A DNA stretch of 64,000 bases from Antitrichia curtipendula (taxonomy: Eukaryota > Streptophyta > Bryopsida > Hypnales > Leucodontaceae), in the NCBI GenBank assembly GCA_951230915.1, contig OX579635.1, positions 29,760,001 to 29,824,000 of the forward strand. Direction: 5' to 3'. A model generated the notes under the pieces. That model made no database searches. It saw only the letters and a list, made by a program, of their open reading frames with translations, and was not told where the DNA came from. The position numbers were made by a program, and so were the translations under genes. The stretch's first letter is position 1. Every line of letters starts with the position of its first letter. Below are positions 46,353 to 57,214 of the stretch, piece by piece.

Positions 46353-46678
46353 TGATGTCACGAATATTGTTTAGAACTCTCTCTAGGAAGCTTCTTGAGA
46401 AGCTCTCCAAGCAATAAAAAGGTTCTAAAAGTTTCTAGAAGAGCCTCCAAGCTAGAGGGCAATTTTTTTAGAAGCCTCCCAAGTAACGGAAGCTTATGGA
46501 AGAACCTCCTATATATAAGAGTCGAGGTTGAAGGAGTCCTCAGTCTTGACAACACCTCTCTTGACCTTAGCTCTTGATTCAAGCTCTGCTCTTGTACTTC
46601 TTGAACTCTAATATCATATCTTGTTATTTAGAAACTCATCTTGTCTTGTCTTGTCTTATGTCGTATACGTCCGTTATA
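46353..46678 (+). repeat. Chromovirus 3' LTR
   Basis: 326 bp, the same length as the 5' LTR, starting TGATGTCACGAAT and ending TTATA (TTACA in the 5' copy). The two differ at many sites, mostly transitions, so the insertion is old. Confidence 0.85.
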
Positions 46679-47799
46679 GTTAAAAATCCAATTTTTGGAG
46701 GTTGACTTTTTTGTGGAAAGTAATTAGCCTAGGGTCTTAAGTAGATATTGGGGAGTAAGAAAATACTAATTTGGGCCCCATTCCAACTTCATACGCTCTT
46801 GATACGCCGGTCAACTCCACTGTAATCTTCAAAATTGTTGGTCTTAGAAGAATCTTGTCAGGTTCGGGTCTTCTGGCTATTAAATGTCTTGAAATTGGTT
46901 GGAGTATGTTATTAGCATAAAAGAAGCTAGTCTAATTTTAGTGAGATTTTATCGCACCCTAGATAATTTCCATGAATTTCCCATTATAAAATTTGGAAGT
47001 TAACCTTCCGAAGGAATATCTTCTGACTATTAGAAAAGTTCGTAATTTTTTGTAGAACCTCTTATGAAATTCTGCAAAAAATGTGCAAGTTCATATTTTT
47101 GCATTGCACATTTGAAGAAGGAGAATCAAATCTCGCTATCTCCTTTAATTTTCGCTGAACAGAGAATCTTTCACACAAAGGAAAATCTTGACAAACCAAT
47201 TTTGCCATTGGATTCCTAGCGTGATTTCTGCTTAGAACCACCATAATTATGTTGTAGATGCCCTCCTTTGGTCCATGTTGAGTTTTCTTCACATGTAGGC
47301 TAATAATTGGGGTTTCTAATATTTTGTCGATACAATGGGAAAAATGTAACCTCTCTATGGGATTGACTTAGTGTGGGCGCAAGATTACCCACCCTTGATA
47401 ATCAAGCAAACACCGACCAGGTTCTATGCCTTTATCCACCTTTTAAATATATGGGGGTGTTGTGAGCACGGTCCACTGTGCATTCCAAGCAATGGATCTT
47501 TTTTGCTAACGTCTCCTAAGTGTCGTGGATAGCAGCGAAACTACTAGAAATGCATGGATAACTAACAGGCTAACTGTAATGACCGGGGTTGATAGTAAGA
47601 TCCTAAATCCCTAACTATCTATCCTATGTCTAGGGTTGGCTGGGTAGTTGGCGTCATTTCTAACGTCCCTAACTACGTGAACGGGGAACCCTTACGTTCC
47701 TTCCATGAATGTCGAAGACTATCTTTTGAAGTTTGACACTTCTCTCGGAAGCTTTAATTCTACGGGCTAACCCTAAGCTTAGTTTTTACTCTAATTTCC

Positions 47800-48090
47800 A
47801 ACTTCTAATTGTAACTCTAGATTTTGACCCCCGAGTGCTAACTCTAACCTTTACTTTCAATTTTGACTCTATGGTTTGATTTTTACCTTCGGATTTTTAT
47901 TCCTAAATAAGCTCTAATTTTTACTCCTAAATTAACTCTAGATTTTACTCCTAATTTAACTCTAGATTTTCACTCCTAGATTTAACTCTAAATTTTTACT
48001 CCTAAATTAACTCTAGGTTTTTATTCCTAAATTTAACTCTAAGTTTTATTCCTAACACTAACTCTAAACTTTAACTTTTATTTCTGATTT
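47800..48090 (-). repeat. Minisatellite of L-B (inverse of the 25-bp array)
   Basis: TAACTCTAGATTTTTACTCC + TAAAT-type units of 24-26 bp, about eight imperfect copies. Confidence 0.75.
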
Positions 48091-48179
48091 TTACCTTTAC
48101 TTATCATGGTTTACTATTCATGTGAAAAGGGCTAATTAAAGAAATCAACGCTAATGAGGAGAAAACATCAAGTATTGAT

Positions 48180-48254
48180 TCAAGAACTCACCTCGTCACT
48201 ACCGGTGTCGGAAATACGCTCGTCCGCATCCGTGTGTACATTTCCATACTCCAT
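48180..48254 (-). CDS. Conserved 24-codon reading frame of L-B
   Basis: On the minus strand the frame begins MEYGNVHTDADERISDTGSD, closes after 24 codons, and has GAG|GTGAGT at codon 21, a textbook donor sequence. Against L-A several differences are synonymous (GTG/GTA, GAC/GAT, GAA/GAG, GGC/GGT), but many are not. Confidence 0.4.
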   Translation of the reverse strand: MEYGNVHTDADERISDTGSDEVSS

Positions 48255-48879
48255 AGTGGTCCTTGGGTTGGGGGAATCTTTCCCAAATTCGTCGCTTATG
48301 TTTCAAAAATTAGGACCCCGTGCGATCTAAACCTTCTCTTTCCCTTCCTCCTTCCTTCTCCTTTCCTTCTCTCTCTTTTTCTTTCCCTTTCTCTCTTTCT
48401 ACACTAACACTATTCTACCTAAACTTTTATGGATGTCTTACGACTATAGATTCAAACCCCAAGGAGGTGTTAATGTCTCTCCTACTCTCTTACACGACCT
48501 TGTCTTCGTGTCATCCTAATCCTCCTCCTAATGGTCACTATGAATTCCCAAGATTTCCTTCCTAACACCTACTTAGCCAAACCTAGGTCACTATTTATCG
48601 TCACTCTCACCTAAGTTGCCCATATATCCATCCCCTCCTTTCCTCCTCCTTCTATCTTGGAGTGGTTTTGCAGGTTTTTGGACGGACAATTTTTTTCTAC
48701 GTGGAGCTTTAGCCAGGACTGGACCCCATTTCTCTTCCTTTCTCTCTTTCTACCGTCACCTTGTCAGGTTTTTTGTTTCGACAACGAGCCCGACTCCCCA
48801 CCTAGACTTTCATTTCACCGAGCCTAGTATTTAATTTTTCCTTAGAAACTAATTTTTGGTCCTTGTAGTCAGTTTTGTC

Positions 48880-49330
48880 AAGCCCCTGGATGGTTACCCG
48901 ACTTCCCTGCCTTGGATGGTTACCCGACTCCCCTACCCTGGCTGGTTCCCGACTCCCCCGCCCTGGCTGGTTTTCGACTCCCCTTGCTCTGACTGGTTAC
49001 CCGACCCCCTTGCTGGACTGGTTCAACCCCCCTTGCTCTAGCTGGTTACCCGAACCCCTTGCTCGGACTGGTTACCCGACTCCCCTTGCTCGGACTGGTT
49101 ACTCGACTCCCCTTGCTGGATTGGTTCCTTTCTTTCTAAGCTAAACTGGTTTGCTCTAACTAAACAATTGAATTTCCTCTAGGCTTAAAAAAAAACTGGT
49201 TTTCTCTAACTAAAAGACTGATTTTCTCTAACTAAGAGATTGGTTTTCTCTAAGCTAAGGGACGGATTTTCTCTAAGCTAAGGGACGGGTTTTCTCTAAG
49301 CTAAAAGGGAGTAACTTTGAACACTAAATT
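48880..49330 (-). repeat. C-rich and TTTCTCTAA minisatellites of L-B
   Basis: 48880-49135: units of 25-29 bp on TGGTTACCCGACTCCCC. 49170-49310: units of about 28 bp on GGTTTTCTCTAAGCTAAGGG. On the minus strand the first array is G-rich with runs of three to five G. Confidence 0.75.
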
Positions 49331-50039
49331 TATTAACCGTAAAGGGCCCTACCTATCTTGGAAGCTAAACTTTGGATGTTTCCACAAAGGTCTTGGAAAC
49401 TAGACTTTGGAACTAAACACCAAGGAGGGTCAAAGCTTCGCTGCCAGGTTGGTTTTAACACCAACTTTAGGACTTGGGGACACACTGGGGGTTCAAAACT
49501 CCGCCGCCCTAATTTTAACACACACTCTAGGACTTCTGACACTCACAGGTTCAAAGCTTTGCCGTGTATAGGGGTCCACACACGGTGAACACGACTTTAC
49601 ACAAAGGTTAGTTCCCAAATGGGGTCACTCTAACACAAGAATGCTCCCAAAAGTTAGTGCCACTTGACATACATGGGTTAGTATGATAATGGTTAATGTA
49701 AGCACTCAACAATCCACACTGAAGGCCCCCCAAAGCGGCATCGCCAAAGTACGGTGGGGGGTATCTTTAGGATTAGTACAATCAACCCAAGAATATTTAA
49801 CAAAAGAGCCCGTTAGTCCAAGTGAACAAGAAGAGAAAGAACCAAATGACACACGCAATAAGGTAGAAGGATTCCACAAAGAACTTCAAAGCTTGAATTC
49901 CAACAACAATGGAGCCCAAAAAGAGCTCAAAAAACACTGTAGAGTTTTTTTGGCTAAAACGCCAAAATCTCCCAACATAAGTTGAACCCACGGACCCAAA
50001 ACAAGAATTGGAGGTGTTCTAGAGAGAAAAATGGGGACC

Positions 50040-50046
50040 TTAAATA
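50040..50046 (-). promoter_or_regulatory. TATA-like box of L-B
   Basis: The inverse reads CCTATTTAAGGTCCCC, identical to L-A at 28514-28529. Confidence 0.5.
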
Positions 50047-51640
50047 GGTTTCCAAGGCCCCACCCCTCCCTCAAGAGTTCTAAGGTAACCTTATCAACTT
50101 GGATTTTCATCCTCATCTTCAAAGATTTTCATTATAATCCCTAAAACTACTTTTACCTATCTACGCTGGACCAACCTCCTAAATTTTGGAGATTTACTCC
50201 AATTGTCAAATGGATTGCGCCATTGGCTCCAGATCACCGTGTTTTGTCCTAGATTCCCTCTACTCCCCGTACCGAGGCCAAAAACCCATCGTAGGCTAAT
50301 TTAGTTTAAAAATCAAATTGTGGTAAAATCCTAGATCTTGGGGGTCTCCTATTTTGAAAAATGTAAATAGCCTAGGGTCTCCGGTAGGTGTGAGAGAGTC
50401 GGAAAAGACTCTCGGTTGACTTTGTTTCGCCATCGTATGGTCCCGGAATGCCGGTCAACGCGGCGGGGACCTCGCCACGTGATTAATTTCCGAGGAATCT
50501 CGCTGGTTCGGATACTTCCCGCTATCGGAATGTTGTGAAACTTCACGGAGCGCATTATTAACATAAAACAAGCTAGTCTAATCTTTAGTGAGATTTTCTG
50601 GAAACCTGGATAATTTCCATGAAATTTCCGTTGGAGGTTACCACGGTTGACCACCCGCAAAAGGTTCTTCTGCAAGTCGGAAGATGACGGGATTTTTCAC
50701 GTGACCTCTCAGGGAGTCACGTGAAGGATGTGTAGGTGTATTTCCGTACTTGGCACAATTGGTTAGTGGAGATGAAACTGGTCATCTCTTTGAACTGGTG
50801 ATGGTGTGGGAATCTTTTGCAGATAGAGGATTCTTGGCGAATTGATTTCGTCGTTGGACTCCTAGCATGGGATTTACCCTAGGACACCATCCTTGGGCTG
50901 TAGATTCCTCCACGGGCCCGGTCTTGCGTCAGTGGCTCTTGCATGCTAACAATCGGGGTTTGGGGAATTCTAAACCTAACTCTAGGATCCGACCTAGTGG
51001 CCTCGTTGTGGATCCCTCGGACCGACTTAGCTATGAATTGCCATATTCTTGGTGGGATTTAGCCTTTTGGGGGCTATGTGACTCAAATCCTCCAACTCTA
51101 ACCAGTTCATATCTTTTTATCTATTTTTAGGCCAAGTTTGGTGGGATTCTAAGTCTAAACACAAATCTAGACCAAATACTATAATGGGTATGTTACAACC
51201 CCATTTTGGTTCTACACTCTTTTTATGGCTTTTTGTATATTTTTTTTAACTTTAAATTGCAAATTTCCAAAAAAATAATTCTACGAGTCCCAAGTGACAA
51301 ATTGGAAGCTCACACCTAGGATTCTCACATACATTCCCTCGGACCAATTTAGCCATATTCTATCACATACAAGGCAGGTTTAGCCAATTTGGGACAATTA
51401 TACTAAATGACTGCAATATGTACAACTTTTGGATTTCTACCCTATTTATATGCAAGATTTGGGTTACATTTTAGGAAAAATAGCTAATTATGACCAAATA
51501 CTATAATGGCATGTGTTGTACCTATTTTGGCTTTATACTTTTTTAGGGCTTTTTGTATAATAAATCACACTCAAAATACTAACAAAAAAAAGAAGAAAAA
51601 AGAGTGAGTTCCAGGTGACAAATTGGGCACTCACATCCTA

Positions 51641-51990
51641 TTTTAAATTTCACGTAGATTCTAATATGCGCACTAAGTGACTTCCTCAAGCTTTGACCTC
51701 TTGGGCTTCATTTTAAAATCCAAATTGCAAAGCATTGAAGCTCATTCTACTTCTTTGGCTTCAATTTCAAGTGCTACTATACCAAATGAGAGAGACAAAG
51801 CTCCTAAGTAGTCTATAGAGCTTGGACATTGAGTTTTTGAACATCAAAAGAGGTTGAAACTTGAGTTGTAGAACCTCACAAAGCTTGCAAATTGAGTTTT
51901 TTGAACCTTAGTCTAGCTATAATAAAAGCCACATAGCTTCCAAAGCTTGGAATGGCTCATAGTCAATAGTATTAATCTCTGGCCTCAGGC
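51641..51990. other. Intergenic, nothing firm
   Basis: CTT-rich phrases (CAAAGCTTGGA, CTTTGGCTTCAA) but no ordered repeat. Confidence 0.4.
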
Positions 51991-51993
51991 CCA

Positions 51994-52300
51994 ATTGAAA
52001 TTAAACTTTGGTTGTAATTGGTTGGCCACAGGGCCTTCCAATGTTGGAAATTAGACTCTGGTTGTCAAATCTTTGTCATAGGGCCTCAAACTTTGGGAAA
52101 TTAGACTCTGGTTTGTCAAATCCTTGCCATACGGCTTCCAATATTTGGAAATTAGAATCTGATTTGTTGAATCCTTGGCACAAGGTTCTAAACTTTGAAA
52201 AATAGACTTTAGTTTGTCAAATCCTTGGCCACAAGACTCTAAACTTTGGAAATTAGATTTTGGTTTGTCAAATCCTTGGCAACAGGGCTTCCAATCTCAA
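51994..52300. repeat. 51-bp tandem repeat, about six units
   Basis: The unit is built on GGAAATTAGACTCTGGTTTG, then TCAAATCCTTGGCCA, then AGGGCTTCCAAACTTT. It repeats with about 10-20 percent change between units. Confidence 0.85.
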
Positions 52301-52488
52301 AAAAATCGGACTTCTAATGTTTAAAAAAACAAAATTTCACACCCAACAAGGTATCATTCCAATTTTGGTTGTCATGTATGGAATGGTATGTGAAAACTAA
52401 GCAACCGGTCTGTTATAGGGACTAACCTCTCTTCCAACTGAACTCCCTTCCATTTTACAGGTCCAATGAGGTAGGCAGTGACTGCGTC

Positions 52489-52530
52489 TTTTGGGTGCAT
52501 TGTAACAAAAGTGTCACAATGCACCCAAAA
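52489..52530. repeat. Perfect 15-bp hairpin
   Basis: TTTTGGGTGCATTGT (52489-52503), a 12-nt loop, then ACAATGCACCCAAAA (52516-52530). Confidence 0.75.
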
Positions 52531-53819
52531 TCCATTTTTTTAATTAATTCTCCTATACACCCCCAGGATTTTTTGAAATTAATTTTGAAATTTTCATACC
52601 CTCCCCCTTCCCCCTGTCTTCTTGTAATTTTTAGAAAGGAATGCAATTGACAAACAATATGTAATAAACAACATTCCATATCTTGCACCCGTACCCGTAC
52701 ACATATGCATATTCGTATTCATACCCAATATTGTACCATATCTATATCCGTATTCACGTTCAATATTACTACATATTTGTATACAATATTATATCCGTAC
52801 CCAGTATTCATTTCCGTATCCGTTTCCGTATTGGTATTTGGACAACTCAAGTTAATTCTCACAAAATCAATGGATTGTGATTTTCTGAGAAATCAACGGC
52901 AATTTCGAAGGTAAACATTTTTAACAAACAAACAATCAACTGCCTTTAAATTTTTTCAGAAAAGGGGGGGGGAAACTAATACAAACCTGAGGTGACAGTC
53001 TCTTTTCACTGGATTGGGATTGTATCCTTCGGCCCTTGGACCAGCTGATTGGGTCATTTGGCAAATTGGACTTATTTTTTTGGTTGGCTGGATTGGTTTT
53101 GAGTTTCTGGAAAATATTTCAATACATAAATTCAAAGCAAGACAAGCCAAAATTTATTTGGCTAAAGAGAAATTATGGAAGCCAAGCTCAAAGCTTTGCC
53201 ATTCAAAAACATGAAAAAGTTAGATGTTTTTTTTTCTAGAATTTGAAAATTGCTTAAAGGACGATAGCTTTGCCATACAGAGGAATATACGCAATTCAAA
53301 TACTTAAAGGGTTAGTCACAATAACTTTAGTGTAAGATAGGAAAGCAAGGAAATGGGTTAGTATGAAATCAAGGGTCCGATGTTTGAAGAAGAACTCCAA
53401 ACCACAAATAACACTTGTTAACTAATCAAATTGCAAGACTTTAAAGAATTGCAACAAACATCAACTTCCAAATGACTTTGACCAACAATTAGACTATATA
53501 TTTTAAATGTAAGGCTCTAGGGGAATTTTCAACAAGGTTTTGTGAAATCCTACGCATTAAGAATGATTCAAAATGGTTAGTACATAAACAACTCAAATTC
53601 TCAAAAGATCATAGAAATGCAGTGGTTAGTGAATTAACTCAAAACATCATTTAAGTAGACAATGTCCTTTGAAGCAAGTTCAAAACTCAACAATCAAGGA
53701 ACAAAATGGCTCCAAATATAGATTCAATACAATTTTTTGGTCAAACTACCAAACTCTCAAGTAACATGCCAATGGATATGGCAAACAAGAAAAGAAGAAA
53801 AGGGGTGCAAATTGAAAAG
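52531..53819. other. Gene-free; hexamer-rich patch
   Basis: 52683-52850 is a run of degenerate TATCCGTA / CATATTCGTA phrases, like 360-540. CAAAGCTTTGCC at about 53197 recalls L-family blocks. No gene is recognised. Confidence 0.45.
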
Positions 53820-55459
53820 TGTGAGCTCCCAATTCATCACTTGGGACTTATTATTTTCTTGTTTTCTTTTTTACAATTTGAGTGAAGATTATTGTGTGAA
53901 AAGACCAGAAAAGATATTGAACCAAATTAGATATATTACATGCCAATATAGCCTTTGGTCCAAAATAGAGTATTATACCCTAAGTAATCAAAAATCCCGC
54001 ATGTGGACAGGCTAAGAGTCATAGAAGTCGTAGAAATTATAAATATTGAATGAATAATGCCCAAACTGCCTAAACCTACCATGCATGTGACTCATTCTGG
54101 CTAAAATGGTTTGAGGAAAGTCTAGTGAGATACCTTAGACATTTTTCAAGGATAGCTTTCAATTTTCCAGTTGATTCCAAGAAATAATAGAAATCCCAAC
54201 TATTAGCCTACATGTGATACGAACTCAAGATGGACCAGTGGAGGGCATCTATAGCAAAGTACATTGTTCCAAGGTTGAAATCACGACAAAAGTCCAATGA
54301 TAAAATTAATTTTCTAAGATTCTCCTCCATATGAAAGATTCCTTATTCAACGTTAATTAAAGGAGATAGTAGGATTTTATTCTCCTTTGAATGTGCAAAG
54401 TAAAAACACAAGCTTGTACATCTTCTTTTTTCTAATTTGTAGAAGATTCTCTTCCAGATAGTCAACTACCAATACCTTCGATGAGAATACATGTAGAAAT
54501 TATCCTAGTTGCAATAAAATCTCACTAAATTTTTTTATAGATTTTTTAATACTAATGAAATTCTCCAACAAGTTTCATCACATTTCAATATGCAAAAGTA
54601 CTAGAATTGGCAAGATTCTTCAAAACTAACAAAATTGAAGATGATTTGTAAAGTTGATTGATGTTTTGAGAGCATACAAAATCAGAATGAGGTCATAACG
54701 GGATCTTTTTTTACTCCCTCATATCTTCCAAAGAGCCTAGGCTAGTTACTTTCTTCAAAAAAGAATAACCATCCAAAGTTGAATTTTTACACCAATAGCT
54801 TGTTTGAGTTTTTTTGTCTCACTTTCTTCTTTGTAAACAACACCCCTTGGACACTGCGAAAGTCACAAGGTTGTTTCTTACAAATGGAAAAGTGAGACAA
54901 GAAAACTCAAAAAAGTCCCAAATATTACCTTTTTTTTAGTATTTAGTTAGAGCTAGGTTTCACTGATTTTTTTGTGATGTTTGTAATTTAGAATCTTTCT
55001 CCAAAAGTTAAAGTTCAGGATCAATATAGAAATTAAAAAAACTAAAGATTAGGATGGAAATCCTAATTAGTAAGTTTACCACTAGGAAAATGAGAGCGGA
55101 GGCCTTTAAAAAAGTATACGCAGGTGCTAATTTTCCCCTTAGAAACACCCTTTGTAACCCCTTGTTGATATGTTGACTCTGTTGGGTTCATTTTAGTGGA
55201 TTTTGGCCATTTTTGAGCCAAATCACCAAATGATTGTTTTTGGAGCATTTTTTGCTCTATTGCTGTTATTTTTTTAGCATTCTTTGAAGGACATTAGGGT
55301 TCTTTTAAGGTGTCTTTCTACTTACACTTTTTATTGTGATATTTGTACTAACTTGTTGATTTTGGAGTTTTTTGTTGAATTTGTTCTAATCCTAGTGTTA
55401 ACTTCCTTTATACTTTAGTGATGCCACTTAGAGGGTCTTCTAGTGCATGACTGTGAATT

Positions 55460-56389
55460 ATCGGGGAAATCACTTAGAGTATCCATTAGAAACCACGTGC
55501 GAACAAAACTTTAGATCCCCTATATACTTTTTGAATTTTAAATTAAAAAATAATAATATATATGAATAGATTTTCCTACCTTGAAAGTTTATGTTTTGAA
55601 TTATTGATATTTTTACTTGTTAATAATAATTAGTTACAAATTTTTGAAGTAAAAAGATACACTATGGAACTGAAAAATAACTTTCACACCCCTATATTAT
55701 ATAAGAAAAAATTATCTAAAAAATGGACAAAAAATTCCTAAAAATAATTCTCTATTGAAAGCTCATTTTGAGTTGAATATTGATTCAGTGGTCATCTAAA
55801 TGTGTTCTCCATTACAAGAAGTTTCAGCCCTCGAAGAGGCTGTTAACAGATGATTTTCGGCACCTCTGTGGTGCAATTACAGGAACAGTAAAAAAATGTT
55901 TTTTAATTAAAAAATTAATGTTTTTTAATTAAAAAATTAATATTTTTTATATTAAGAAAATATTTTTTTCTTAAAATAATTTTTATTTTTTAAAAAATAT
56001 TTAGAAAAACATTTTAAAATTAAAAAATCTGACATGGCGCTGACGTGGCACAAGTAGTGCCACATCAGCACCTGAAATCAAATAATTTTTTATTTGAATT
56101 TTTTCTGCAATTGCACCCAGCCACCCAAGGGGATCAAAACTCGCGGCCCCTTCCAGGGCTGAAAATTCTTGTAATGTATAATTATTTGAGTTGAAAAACA
56201 TGTCATTTTAGTTCATTTTCAACCTCTTGTAGAAATCTTTTCATATTTTATTTGAGCTGAAAATTTTGGCAAAAGAAACTTACAGTCATTATTAAACAAT
56301 ACTCAAAATTTTAGGTTGAAATTATAGTTTATTAGAAACCACTTGTTTGCACGTGATTTGTTGTAGTAGAACTAAGTGCACCCCCCGAG
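55460..56389. mobile_element. 8-bp-TSD MITE, family T copy 2, carrying S1
   Basis: A perfect TGTGAATT duplication flanks it (55452-55459, 56390-56397). It is the inverse of T1 throughout (ACGTGCGAACAAAACTTTAG, CTTTCACACCCCTATATTAT, TTCAACCTCTTGTAGAAAT). Minus the nested S1 (367 bp) its length is 563 bp, the same as T1. Confidence 0.8.
55810..56176. mobile_element. CATTACAAG-ended MITE, family S copy 1
   Basis: TIR of about 22 bp: CATTACAAGAAGTTTCAGCC and the inverse of the right end CATTACAAGAATTTTCAGCC. It contains TGACGTGGCA with its inverse (56041-56064) and poly-A/T. The ends resemble the CACTACAAGAAA termini of plant CACTA elements with C-to-T change. Confidence 0.65.
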
Positions 56390-57172
56390 TGTGAATTGCA
56401 TGCTACTAAGTGGAAATTCTTTAAATTGTGAAATCTTCTAGAAGTTGTGTTTTGTACTCATGTATGTGTATCAATGTATTTTGTACAAACAATTCCTTGT
56501 CAAGTCTTGTCCATATTTTTATTGCTTCCTAAACCATGGCATAGCTTTGAATCCAAGTGTTCAATTTTTGTGTTCAATTTTTGTATTCAAAGTGATAGTA
56601 TTGCATGATGAAATTTAAAAAATGATCTCTTGAAAATCTAGGGGGTACTCAAGTTCTTGATAACACTTTTTTTGTGAATAGTTTTGCATACAATCATTGC
56701 ACTTGGCCAAGTGCAAGAATGTCTAATTCAGTGTTCTATGTGAGTCCCCATTTTATCATTTGGGACTCATGATTATTTTTCAAAATTATAAATTTTGCAA
56801 TTTTGAGTGTAGTTTTATTTACAAAAAGTCCCCCAAGGAGTATAAAACCAAAATAGATATGTCACATGCCAATATATTTTTTGGTCTTAAATAGGATATT
56901 TTCTTTAAATGTAGCCAAATCCCACATGTAAATAGGGTAGAAACCTAGAATTTGTAAAAAGTAAGGTTGCTCCAAATTGTCTAAACCTACTTCACATGCA
57001 ACAAATTCTGGCTAAATTGATATGAGAGAATCTATGTGAAAACCCTAAGTTGATTCCTAGAGAGAGGTTTTAATTCCCATTCTATTCTAAAAAATAATTT
57101 AAACCCCAATTGTTGGCTTGCAAGTGAAGAAAACTCAGATGGACCATGAGAGGGCATTTATAACTAAAGTAC

Positions 57173-57214
<42 letters not shown>

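Larger units (their letters stand above)
40516..46678 (+). mobile_element. Dead chromovirus (Ty3/gypsy with chromodomain)
   Basis: A nearly complete 6.2-kb LTR retrotransposon in the order LTR, leader, gag, protease, RT, RNase H, integrase, chromodomain, tail, polypurine tract, LTR. All coding parts carry stops or frameshifts, so it cannot encode its own products. It lies inside L-G, whose text runs up to 40515 and resumes at 46679. Flanking pentamers AAGGT and GTTAA do not match, so the TSD has decayed. The gag, YLDD motif and chromodomain resemble the Sushi/Tf1/Tcn1-like chromoviruses rather than the common angiosperm clades, judging from memory of family motifs. Confidence 0.9.
47372..51314 (-). 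mobile_element. L-family copy B: 3.9-kb solo-LTR-like element in L-G
   Basis: Read on the minus strand it runs from TGTGAGCTTCCAATTTGTCA to ...GCGCCCACA. The flanking pentamers are CTTAG (47367-47371) and CCTAG (51315-51319), one C/T difference. It is collinear with L-A over its whole length, with differing minisatellites. It inserted into L-G, whose own sequence continues on either side (TAACCTCTCTATGGGATTGA on the left, ATTCTCACATACATTCCCTC on the right). Confidence 0.7.
32794..51635 (-). mobile_element. L-family copy G, opened by five insertions
   Basis: This copy reads on the minus strand from TGTGAGTGCCCAATTTGTCA (inverse of 51616-51635) to its other end, whose plus-strand text TGTGGGTGC (32794) equals TGTGGGCGC of L-B. 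Its pieces are 32794-32815, 33768 to about 34770, about 37250-37894, 38169-40515, 46679-47371 and 51315-51635. Between them lie K7, the Ty3 remnant, MITE P2, the chromovirus and L-B. Piece identity was read from matches to L-B: AATGGATTGCGCCATTGGCT (40400 versus 50211), TAGCCTAGGGTCT, CAAGCTAGTCTAAT-TTTAGTG and ACCAAATACTATAATGG. Flanking pentamers ATCAT and TCCTA do not match. Confidence 0.6.

Noticed and set aside
40511..46683. A target-site duplication for the chromovirus
   Set aside because: AAGGT and GTTAA do not match. I do not force one.
27228..51314. L-A and L-B as the two LTRs of one giant element
   Set aside because: They are in opposite orientation, and each has its own flanking 5-bp duplication.
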